Origin: Luzula sylvatica
Lineage: Eukaryota > Streptophyta > Magnoliopsida > Poales > Juncaceae
Assembly (NCBI GenBank): GCA_946800325.1
Contig: OX326960.1
Location: 18,338,893 to 18,402,892, forward strand
Length of the DNA stretch: 64,000 nt
Reading direction: 5' to 3'
Shown: positions 1 through 11,200 of the stretch, piece by piece
Numbering within the stretch: position 1 is the first letter of the stretch
Layout: each line of letters starts with the position of its first letter
The notes under the pieces: model-generated
Databases searched by the model: none
Seen by the model: the letters and a program-made list of their open reading frames with translations, nothing else
What the model was told of the DNA's origin: nothing
Program-made: the position numbers and the translations under genes

Positions 1-929
1 TTGTTAGTATATTTAAAATGATATTGATCATGATTTTAGAGAAAAGAAAGTTAAATTAATATTATTTTTGTAGATCTGTATTCGCGTTCTCGTCAGGAGC
101 GGGACCGGTTCCGGGTCTTCTCTTGCCCGGAATTTTCCCAAATAGAATCCGCGCAAAAGCAATGGCTTTATGCATGTCCGCTCATTCGGGTACGTATAAA
201 TTATAATTATTTTATTCTCTCTAAAAATATGTTTTCTTTGATTTGTATTTTTATAACTTTCGTTGGTATTTTTGGACATTCTCAAGTTTATAATGTTATA
301 GATTTGGTTAATTTTGTAAGCAATTTTTAAGTGTTGTTAACGAGCCACTGGAGAGAATATCATTAGATCTGAATTTCGCTGTAAACAAATAAAAGGAGAA
401 TTTTGATGATTTTAGGTTTATTTTATGATTTAAGAGTAATGTTAGAACAATAATTTATTAATGTTAAATTGTTACTTAAAATCGATACTGTTTCATATCA
501 TTCCAACATATAATTTTCTTATTTCTCCAAATCACCAAAATAATATCTATTAAATTATTTCTCAAATCGTTTTAGCAAAAATCGGTGCAAATATTATATT
601 AATGTTTTTTTTATATAGAACAACTTATTTTAAAGATATGCCACGTCATTCATCTGAGATGGCATCCATCTATCATAGATTCATAATTAAACTGTATGGT
701 CAACAATTAAAGACCAAAAAGAAACTTTGAAAAAAAATAACAATGTGGGGTCAAATGCAAATATTTCACATAAATGATATAATAAATATTTACAAGAATT
801 CAAGGCATAAATAGATAGATACCTAAACTCTACGAAGTTCTTAATTAAATCCAACCCTAAATAAATCGTTCGATAAAATAATATAAACTAACAATAATTA
901 AAAATAGGAAAAAAAAAATAATTACCAAA
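1..929. other. Non-coding flank downstream of the zinc-ribbon gene
   Basis: No supportable gene is seen here. The first 260 bases hold a locally GC-richer patch (about 75-190) in otherwise AT-rich DNA. The open frame crossing it on the minus strand shows no recognisable domain. The rest is AT-rich and probably holds the 3' UTR and terminator of the minus-strand gene that ends at 930. Confidence 0.5.
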
Positions 930-3127
930 TTAAATGCCTAACCTTTTAGTCCCACACTCCGAACAAAACTTTGAAGTTTCTCTCAAATAAGGGGACCCAC
1001 ATTCGTCACAAAATTTCGCCGGACTCGTCGGCTTTAAAAAAAAAGCAAAAAAAAATCAATTAATTCAAATTATTACTACAGAAGGGCAAAACGGTAATTT
1101 AATTTAACTCACCAAGACATGCACGCGTCCAGACAAATGAGCGTTACTGATCGATTGCAAACAAGCTAAATGCGGCATCACCCCATTATTATTATTATTA
1201 ATACTATTTACGTTCGTAATCAAATGCTGATGTGGCACGATGCTGTCAGGAGGAGGCATGTGTGACGTGGCGACGAGAGTACACGGATGAATGTACGGGT
1301 TGAATTGGGGAACATTTTGGAGACCCGTTTGGGGATGCGAATGGTTTGTACGCTGGAAATGAACTTGCTGAGCTGGCACTGGAAAATGGGGCTGCTGAGC
1401 TGGCAATTCTTGTTGTTGATCGTGCGGTTTTGTTTCGGGTTCGTGATGCTCGTTTTGGGGCTGAATATTCAATGAATTAAAAAAGGTTATTATATATAGG
1501 GGTATTTATGATATTTGTATGTCTTCAAAAAGGATATTATTTATAGGGGTATTTATGATATTTTTATGGTTTCAAAAATATATTATTTATAGGGGTATTT
1601 ATGATATTTTTATGGTTTCAAAAAGGATATATTTATAGGGGTATTTATGATATTTTATGGTTTCAAAAAGGATATTATTTATAGGGGTATTTATGATAGT
1701 TTTCTGTTTTAAAAACGGAGCTTACTTCGTTGTTTTGAGGGTATTCAGAAGGAGTAACTACTAATGGAGAACTATCGCTTCCCGAAAAAGCCTGAAAAAA
1801 AGGAAACATGAACAATATCAAGAATACCCCTGCAAAAATGGAAATATCAGATATGCCCTTACAGCTGATTCGTGGATATTAAAAAGGGGCTGCGATGGGG
1901 ACCGCCTATATTTGTGACGTGGTGAATAGTATTTATAATCTCTTGCCGAAATCGCCACCTCAGCACGTCCAGTCAACCTTTTAAACCTTTAATTAAGGAA
2001 AACAAAAAGGAAGATTTACATATTTACCCTTCTGAAGTTCGAAAATATCATCTTTACCCTTCCAAAAATATAATTTATTATAAAAGTATCTTATTGGCCG
2101 TTAATTCTAAATTACTAAATAAATGAATACCACTCTGCATCCTGCATGGACATGGTAGTTGGTTTCTCAACTATAACTAATCCATTTATCACCACGAAAC
2201 GAATTCTTTTCTCCTCTTTCACGACCAATTCAGGAAATCTAGCTCGTGTGGCCTGTGACGTGGCCAATTCTCTTCTCCTAAAACTTATATTCCCTAATTC
2301 AAGTTTTACCAAATTAGAACACAAGTAGTCAATAATGGAAGGAGTAGAATTTTACAAAAATACCCTTTTTAGGAAATTTATTGACCAATTTTCTATATAA
2401 GCCCCCAGCAGCTTCGAGAGCAACGCCAATAGTTCTCTCTCTAATCATGCCGTTCAAATTTGCGAGAAGGGTATTTACGTCATTTACCAAATTCTCGTAT
2501 AAATTCGCAATATACATCAAAGGCAACGCGAGTCTCGGGTCCCCTTCGTACCGGTTCTCACGGGGTTTTCTCTTGTTGGATTTTCCATGGATTTGGTCCG
2601 CATAGTCTTCTGTGTGGTACGGCTCTGACACCTCTATCAAGTGCTGGTTTATGAAATGGTCTATTATTAGATCTAAGAATCTCGCTCTCGCAGCTTCGAT
2701 CGGTATCACGTCTAAATTAAAAAAAAAAATGAAATTAGGGTCTTTTTGAAATTTTAGAGATAGTTGAGGAATTTTTTGCGAACCTTGAGAAGTGAGAAGA
2801 TTGTAAGAGGGGCTAGAAGGACGACTATTATCGTCGAGGGTTAATGAATTTCGATATGATCCGTGCATACAATCCTTCATAGTAATGGTGATAATAATAT
2901 GAATTATTGATGAAATTAGCAAAGAATTTTCTTCAAAAAAAAAAATTGAAAAGGGTAGGATTGAGTACCACAGAATTGGATTCGTCTCCATTATCTAGAC
3001 TATCTTCAGTGATGGCTTCGCGATCGATATCGCTGATCCCTTCCATGTCGCCTTGCCTGGTGTTGAGATCATGTAGAGAAGCTGCCATGTAGCCATTCCC
3101 GTTACCTCCTCTCATGTAGTGTTGCAT
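930..3127 (-). CDS. Uncharacterised plant protein with C-terminal C4 zinc ribbon
   Basis: Eight exons join in phase to 466 codons plus stop: 2969-3127, 2784-2874, 2364-2711, 2131-2293, 1863-1986, 1726-1791, 1113-1460, 930-1031; all introns are GT-AG. The N-terminal half is well ordered. It has an acidic start with the run DREAITEDSLDN, a helical stretch (EAARARFLDLIIDHFINQH), then RRRELATSQATRARFPELV and an ISARDYKYYSPRHKYRR block, which look like a conserved plant family. The middle is rich in Gln, Pro and Asn (exon 7) and probably disordered. The last 33 residues form a zinc ribbon, CX2C-X11-CX2C, with cysteines at 441, 444, 456 and 459. I do not recognise a characterised family and assign no function; the ribbon suggests a protein- or nucleic-acid-binding role. 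It is divergent from the YceD gene, with 457 bp between the start codons. The intron at 1461-1725 is almost entirely a tandem array. Confidence 0.82.
1487..1705. repeat. Tandem ~45-bp array filling an intron
   Basis: About five imperfect copies of a unit containing GGGGTATTTATGATATTT followed by a TGGTTTCAAAAAGGATAT-like tail lie head to tail inside the intron 1461-1725. The unit resembles the motif scattered through introns of the neighbouring Furry gene. Confidence 0.85.
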
Positions 3128-3584
3128 TGCGAAGACCCTACTTCCCGTTCATCCAATGAATCGAATTAATGGAGTATATCGGTCTGGTACGGTACCGATT
3201 AAGCTGGTACCGAATTGTGCGACCTGGGCAAGTGGTACAATTAGCTCATGTATACAAAGCAAAACCAAGCTTACTGTCAACTAGATCGGAAATTATTCAC
3301 CAAATCCGTTCTCGGCACTACCGGTGCAGATTTCACCGGTCTCCGATAGCCGGTCGCCGCCGCACTCTGGAATTTCGATTTCAAAATTGAGTGTTACTGT
3401 TTTTCAGCTCGACACAAATTTGCAGACAAGCCCCTGTCTTGTACAAAATTTAATCCGTACCCTCTCATAACTTCAGGAATACAAATCCTGGATTTACTTT
3501 ACGGTAATTGGGTTCCCGGTGTTTTAGTTTACCCCAATATTTAGGTATTCCAAAACCCATCCTTTCTCTTCCTTTCCAAACGAA
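3128..3584. promoter_or_regulatory. Shared upstream region of two divergent genes
   Basis: 457 bp separate the start codons of the zinc-ribbon gene (minus) and the YceD-type gene (plus), so the region must hold both 5' UTRs and core promoters. I see no clear TATA box for either gene. A bidirectional promoter is inferred from the spacing alone. Confidence 0.5.
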
Positions 3585-5018
3585 ATGGCGCTTCTCTCCA
3601 CTCACCCTATCCTCTCCTTCCTCCCAAGCTGCTCCATTAGCGGCACCAAGCTCTTGCCTTTCTCTATCAAACCACCGAAGAAGCTCGAGCCTGTAAAGCC
3701 GCTCTCTCTAAACCTCTATAAGCCCACGTTTTTACCTCCTCTGAGAGCTACTTACGATATCCCGATTAGTATGCAGGACGAAGAGTACGAGAAGTTTCTA
3801 GAAACCGAACCATGGAAAGGCTGCGTCGTCTACAAAAGAGATGCTTCGGTTACTCACGTCGAGTTCTCTACTACCCTCGACGACCTTGCCATAGGATATC
3901 ACTCATCTCGTGTATCCGCCGATCGTGCAACCGTGATGGGCCTGAAACTTCCTCCTCGTTTGCATTCGTTTTCTGATGAAGATGAGGATGACGAAGAAGA
4001 AGATTATGATCGAGCAGGGAAGGAGGTGGAGGAGAAGAAGAACGAGCTGGAGGAGCTTTTCAAAAAGGGTGGCATGATTCAAGGTGTTAATTGCATTATT
4101 TAGGACTAAATTAAGCTTAATTGGGATTAAATTAGTTTGTTATTACTCCTGATTAAAAAATGCAAAGGGCTATTTGGGTATTATTAAGTCTACCGATTTT
4201 TCTTGTAACAGGTAAAGACGAAAATGGTGACCCAATATCTCTAACAATGGACGAGCTGAGAGACGCGGATATCAAGATAAAATACGCTAATGAGAATGGC
4301 GAAACCATTAATGACGACGATGACGATGAGCTCGATCTTGATAATATTGACATAGATGAACTCCTCGATGATTTTGACGTGGATAGAATTTTAAATTTCG
4401 TGGATACGCCCGTTCTCGTATCCGCAGACGTGACCCGAAAGAGAGGCCGCATTAGACTCGACGGAATTATTCGTACCGTAGTCACAACCGAATGCCAAAG
4501 GTCAGAAACATATTACATAACAAACCCTAATTATTAATTTTTTATATTAAAAAAATTCCTTTTTTAGGTGTTTCGCGCCAACTGCACAATGCATATTCAG
4601 GAATTTCTCTCTCTTACTATCCGAATCGCCAATCGAGGAACCGCCCCCTTTCGGCGATTTCGAATCGATGGAAGCGGATTTAAAAAATAAGAAGAAATCC
4701 AAACCCTCGTTCGAATACATGGACGCGAACGGAGAGATAATCGGAGACGACGACATTGAATGGGACGACAAGATTTATTTCCCGCATGAACAGAGAGAGG
4801 TCGATATCTCGAAGCACGTGAGAGATAACATTCTTCTTAGCGTCACCATTGATGGACTTTGTAGCTCGAGTTGCAAAGGGTATTGCGCGGAATGCGACAC
4901 GAATTTGAATGAAAGCAACTGTAGATGTAACAACGGTGAAGAGGAGGAAGAAGAGGACGTGAAGATGAGTTCTGGACCTTTGAAGGACTTGAGAAAGAAG
5001 TTAGAAAATAAATTGTAA
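3585..5018 (+). CDS. Plastid YceD/DUF177 protein (large-subunit rRNA accumulation type)
   Basis: Three exons (3585-4083, 4212-4500, 4568-5018) join in phase to 412 codons plus stop. The first ~55 residues are rich in Ser, Pro, Leu and Lys with few acidic residues, as in a chloroplast transit peptide. Acidic linkers follow (DEDEDDEEEDYD near residue 130; a DDDDDELDLDNIDIDEL stretch in exon 2). The C-terminal third has the DUF177 arrangement: SVTIDGLC, a cysteine cluster (C361, C365, C369, C372, C381, C383) and a conserved tail, GPLKDLRKKLENKL. Bacterial YceD and plant relatives are linked to 23S rRNA accumulation and large-subunit biogenesis, so a role in plastid ribosome assembly is inferred. 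Two paralogues exist in Arabidopsis and I cannot say which this matches. Confidence 0.85.
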
Positions 5019-5209
5019 TAGTTGGATTTAGAATTCTGGATTTTATCTTCGAACCATTAGTCATTTTCTTGGATTCAATTAATATTTTACTGTTTAGATG
5101 AGCGAAAGAAAAGTGCATGTAATTCCATGTTGGTAGAAACCATATGTACACTTAAGAGTTAAAACATCAAAATCCAAGAAACCAATTCCCAAAAACCAAA
5201 TCAAAACTC

Positions 5210-8200
5210 TCACATATTTGCGACAAAAGGCACGAGCCTCTTATGATCTCTCTTCCTCCCTAGAGCACAAGTGTCAAGCACTCTCCCGAGTAACAATCTC
5301 GAATTTTGCAAACAAACCTCGTGCGACACGAACCCACTTTCCGACCCTAACCCTAATCCTCCACCACCGCCACCTTGCCCTAATCCCGATCCGGATCCGG
5401 ATCCGAACCCGAATCCGGTTCCACCGAATTGTAACGGTCCACTCCTCGCCTTAAACGAATTCTGGCTCGACAAAGTCTTCTCCCCGAACCCATTATTATT
5501 ACCACCACTATTACTACCATTATTATTATTATTGTTACTATTATCGGGTTCGAGTCCGCTACAGCTCCTCAACAGAGCTTCTAGAACATTCAGAGCTTCA
5601 GAACAAAGAGAGCTCTCGACTAGCTGCGAAACCGCGTTGTAAACATTCGGTATTTGCGTGGGGTCCACTGGAGCCTGTTGCAGTAAAGATTTAAGCAACA
5701 AAAGTACGACTCGTTGGTACTCGAGGGGCCCGCGTTCTAGAAGCCTCAACAAGTGGCCGAAAGCCAAGGACGAATATTTAGGAAACCATTCGGAGCAAAT
5801 CAACGGCGAGGATTGAACGAAGAGATCTTCGAGGGAGGTTATTTTCCCTTGGGAATAGGAGACGAAGACGAATGCCAGGTCAGCGAGCGACTTGGCGCGA
5901 CACCATTGGGCAATGTTGGACGCCACCTGGCACGGTTTTTGATGCGGGGGTTCGGGTTGGGGGGTGTGGTGGCAGTGGATTTGGAGACCGAGCCAGGGGA
6001 GGAGGCCGGTGATTTGCATCAAGAGGCGTGTTTCTGAATTGCCGAAAATGGAGTCGCAAGTGGGGATGGTGATGCGGGAGAGTACTTCGATGGAGGAGTT
6101 ATGACTCGCTGCTGACATCAGCCCTTTTAAGACGAGCGGTTGTACGCCCTCAAAATTCGGGACTTTGCCGCCGTCTGTCAGTAGTCGCTCCCCTGCCGAC
6201 CTCGATTCTATTCTGTAATTAGAGAATGAAAAGTGAATATTATTTTAGATTTCTGCAAGGGTATATCTGATATTTTGAAATTTTCTAGGGTATACATGGA
6301 ATTATGCATTCTTCAAACATTGTACTAATCTAACTAGATTTGTTAAATTAAACCATGATAAATTCAACAAATTTAATGCCAAGTTAATAATTTGAATAAC
6401 TTTTCTATTATTTGTGAGTTTGAAAAGGGTTGTAAAAATGATAATTTTAGATTTCTGCAAAGGCATATCTGATATTTTGAAACTTTCTAGGGTATACATG
6501 TAAATATCCATTCTTCACAAAAAGAGAAGAAAACTGAGAACACTATTAAGTTTTGAAAGGGTAAATATGATTTATTTACTTTTGCAAGTGGCATATATGA
6601 TATTTTAAAAGTTTCGAGAACGTGCCTGTTGAGATCGGTGAGGTCGGAAGTGGCGGTGTCGAGCTCATCACGAGGCATGCTGGAGAGCAAAACGTTCTCG
6701 GTGGTGCGGTCCCGAAACGACAGCCTGTCGATGACACGTGCGAACAGGTCGAGCACGTGGCGATACAAGTGGACGAAATCGGTGTGCATCATCGCTACGC
6801 ATCCCCAGAAGAGCTGCGGGTACAGGATTACCTTCTCCGGCTCCATGTTTTCCACCATTACTTTGAGAGTCATAAGAATCTCCATCGCGAATCCTAGAAC
6901 TGCCGGTGAAGGATTACCCAAACACCTGAAAATATATTTGCCCTCTCATAAACATCATAATAATTTCACTAGATTTTTTCAAATTAAAGTACTATTAATT
7001 ATTAAACCCATAACACTTTTAATACCAAACTAAAAAATTTATATTTTGTAAGTTTTGAAAGGGTAAAAATGATATTATAGACTTTTGAAAGGGTAAATAT
7101 GATTTTTTTATTTCTTGAAGGATAAATAATGATATTCTGCATTTTTAAAAGGGTAAATAAGTAAATTTATCGCCCTTTTCAAACCAATGATATTTTGGTT
7201 TTTTGATAAAACCAAACAAAAAAAATACAAGGACAATTTACATATTCACCAATTTAAAAATCTAAAATATCATATTTGTCCTTCCAAAAATCAATTTATC
7301 AGATTTACCCTCAACAATACAAAATATCATATTTACCCAAAAAATTACGAGACTCGTTCTTTAACCAGTTAACAATTTGGATCCTTTCGATATTCTATAA
7401 GTTTTGAAAGAGTAAATATAACAATTTTATTTTGGAGGGGTAAATATGATATTATGTTGTACCTGTAGAGGCATCGAAGGAGCAAGACACAGCTATCGCT
7501 CTTTACAGTGGGCTTGAGGGCACGATATATCTGATGAGAGCGACAAGCCAAATGAACGCAACTACACTCCATAGCCCACTTGAGCGCCTCAGCGCCCCAA
7601 GTCTCTCTCAAATCCCCTTGAAAAAATATCGCGCCCACCATATCCTGTACCAGCGCCCCGAGTAACGGTGTGCTCGGCAACTCGGCCCTAAGAACACTCG
7701 GATCCTCGTTCTCCCACATCAAACTCCCTCGTTTGGACTGAATATGATTAATCAAACTCGCCACGTGTTGTTTGTTCTCTCGTTCGATCCCTTCGACTTC
7801 GTACAGCTCCAAGTGTCGCCCCGCTAATGAGTAGAGCAAATTCACGAGCAAATCTTGGCAATGTTCGAGCACGATGTCTTCGGAACTATCCATCGAGACG
7901 CAAGTCACGTGGAATAATAACGGTAAATTCTCGCGAAAATCCTCGTCGTTTTCGTACGCGATTTCTGCGAGGAGGATCAACGCGATGTCGGCTCGGGAGA
8001 CTAAGTGTTGGTGGTGGCCTTGAAGTGCGGATTGGAGCTCGCTAGGATTTATGCCGGCGGGTACGACGGTACCGGTAGCAGTGACGAGTTGGTACAGCTC
8101 GCCGGAATGAGCGTCGGTTAGTATGTCCACGCTGTCTCGCGACACGTGTCGACTTCTTAGATTCGTTCTGACGCCTAGTAGAGGTCCTGACATGTTGACC

Positions 8201-11200
8201 AATGCGGGGAGGAGTTGACCGGAGCGAGCGGTGTTGTTAGGGTTTTGGAGGGTTAGGTCTGGTAAGGCTGCGGCTAGAGGGCTTAACGGGCCCGACACGC
8301 TTCGACCCGTTAGATTCGAGGTTCGCCAGCTCAGACTGCCGCTTGTGTTTCGTAAAGCATTGGATGCGTCTAGAGATCCACGCATGAGTAGTGGGGACAT
8401 GTGTGGTTGGTTATCCAAAATGACATTTGCTTGTGGGGCCATTTCTTCTTGTACCGGCCCTTGAGAGAATAAAATTATTTTATTTGCATTTGGGTCCGTT
8501 TTGTTGAATCTGAATGGTTCGTCGATATCTTCGAGCATTCGTTGCGATAACTCGCAGACGAGGTGGTCGATGGTTTGCTGAGGACAGATTCGAGCGAGAT
8601 ACAAGCTAACTCTTTTCGCCACGGAGAAATAAGTCGCGAACGCGCCAGTTATTTCCGCGGAAGGGTTGGAATCGCAATCCTCGATTCCTTTGGTAATCAG
8701 GAAATCGAGAACCGGGATTATGTTTCTTGTATTGCTCGCGACTGTGCTCCAGAGCTTCTCGATCTCGTCAGGAAATTGATCCCCGTGTCGCCACGTCACG
8801 TAGTAGAGACTCTTGAGGAGCCTCTCGCTCCAACCCGATTCCCATAATTTTAAAAAATTCAAGTTTTCGATCCACGGAGCCATGCAAGTCAAGACTTGAT
8901 GCTGCGCGATGATATCCACAGCGTCCAGCTGGCGCTGCATGATTTCTTCGCATAAAAGTTCGCTTAATTCGGGATGGTCTTTCGCAAGCTTCGAAGAGAG
9001 TTTGTATTGGAATTGCTGGTACGAATCGGGTAGATTTCCTACAACGGAGGCTCGGTACCGGCCAGACCCGTACCCGTCTGGGTCGTACTCGGCCCATTCT
9101 CGCTCGGATAAGGTCTCGAGCATTTGAAGAGCACTGTCTCGGATCTGCTTCGTGGGGTCCACCACTTTGTAGAGGATGAGACTTACTAGTCGTTGGATCT
9201 CGCATCGAGGAATTTCCTGACGCATGTACACGTCAGCGAGCACGCTGAAATACCCATCTGCTATTACTGGGTCTGGTGAGTAGCACTGTGATAAAATAAT
9301 TGAGCAATGTTAGAAGACGCAATTTCATATGTACCCCTGCAAATTCTCGAAATATAGGAAATATAGGAAACGTGATATTTTTTTATCTTGCAGGGATGTA
9401 CATAACATCATATTTCCATATTTTGTACGTGTATTCATGATATATTTTTTTTCATTTTGGAGGAGGTATATATGATATTTTGGACACGTGAAATTCCACC
9501 CTGTAAGAATGTTAAGAAATTTGGAGTTTTCTGCAAAAATGAAGAAATAAGGAAAAACCAACGGACCTGATCGATGCAAGTTGGGAACAAATCGAGATTC
9601 GTGCCAATAAGATTCTTCAAAGCTGTTTTGGCCAAAAGAACCCTAAATTGGGAGTTTTTCTTGTCTCGGCCTGCGAACTTCGCCGTTTCTCGATCAGTGG
9701 CAGATTTGTAATAAGATGGAGTTCTGGGATCTCCAGGGGAAAACCCTAACGGGCCTCGAGGGGCAGGTTCGGCAAGTAACGAATTGATCCACGATATAAC
9801 TCGGCCAGTCATTTTTCTCGCGTTATCATCGAAACAAGGACCGTATAATAAGGACGAAATTGCATTTAATGCTGCCCAGTGTACCGCCTCGCCTTGCTCC
9901 ATCATTTCTCGATCGAATGTGAGCTTGTCTATCGAGTCTCGAGATCTGCTGTGCGGACCCGACTTGTACCTGTTTGTTACAATTAGATAGATTTACATTT
10001 TTACCCTTCTTAAAATAAAAAAAAAATATCATATTTACGCTTCCAAAAATAATTCAATCATATTTACCCTCTCAAAAATTATCCAAAAAAATGAAAGCCA
10101 TCCATTCTTTAATGATATTTTGTTATTTATTAAGTTTTGAAAGGGTAAATATACTATTTTTATTTTCGGAAAAGTAAAAATTATATTTTGGGATTTAATT
10201 TTTAGAGGGGTAAATATGTAAAAAACGCTTAAAACCTACCTTTCGACTTCACGCTTATAATCCTCTGGGACCCACGCGCTGCCCGAGTCATCGCACCAGT
10301 TAAGTAAAAGTTCGAACAATTTCTTTCTCGTTTTGGTATCGAATCGTTCAGATCCTGAGTCGACGAATTCGGGAGCGAGGAATCGCACCACAGAGGCAAG
10401 CGCGTAACGAATCGGTTGTAAGTCTTGAAACGTATCTGTAGAGCCCGGCACGGTGACCTGGCAAATTACAAAAATGAAATATTAATAAGCAAATATTTTA
10501 AAAAAAAATTAGTGTTTAGTATTGTTTACCTGACGATATGTATCTTCGATGAAGCGAATATAATGGAGACGAAATAAATCTCTGTGATTAATCGTGCCTG
10601 GCCAGATCTTTTCGGCAATCATGCGGTGCACATTAGCCACGTGGATGCGTAGATCCTCTCGTCTCGACTTAGGGTTCTGTGAGTTAGTTGAAGGACGATA
10701 TTAAATATCAAATTTGCCCTACAAAAATTGAGAATATCATGTATGTATAATATACCTTCCACTTGGGCTTTGTTTCGGTTTCGGATAAAACCTCTTCGAG
10801 AAAGATGGTGAGTTCAGCGAACATGATTTCAGAAACTTCTAGATGCGTGTGACCTAAAGCCGTTGTTGCTGCAAGCTGAATTAGGAGAGGAGGGGTATTA
10901 ATGATATTTCTCATATTTTGGAGGAAAATAATTAAGTACAATCTTACAGCGTATGCTTCGACGCCGTGTTTAAGTGAGGGCATAACGAGATGAAAAATCT
11001 CCTTAGCGACTATCTCTCTGTGCTCGTCTTTGGTATCGGGAGGACAAGAGCAAGCGAAAATAGCGTAAATTAGCCATTGGTCCAGTTTCGACTCGGCCTC
11101 TGTAGACTGAGACTGGGACTGAGACTGAGCCTGAGTCTGAGTCTGAGCCTTCCCTCCTAAATCAACATGTGTTATTTGCTCCAGTCTCCTCACCACCTCC

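Noticed and set aside
28..285. Open frame on the minus strand at the window start
   Set aside because: No recognisable domain, no splice context, and the sequence composition does not look coding.
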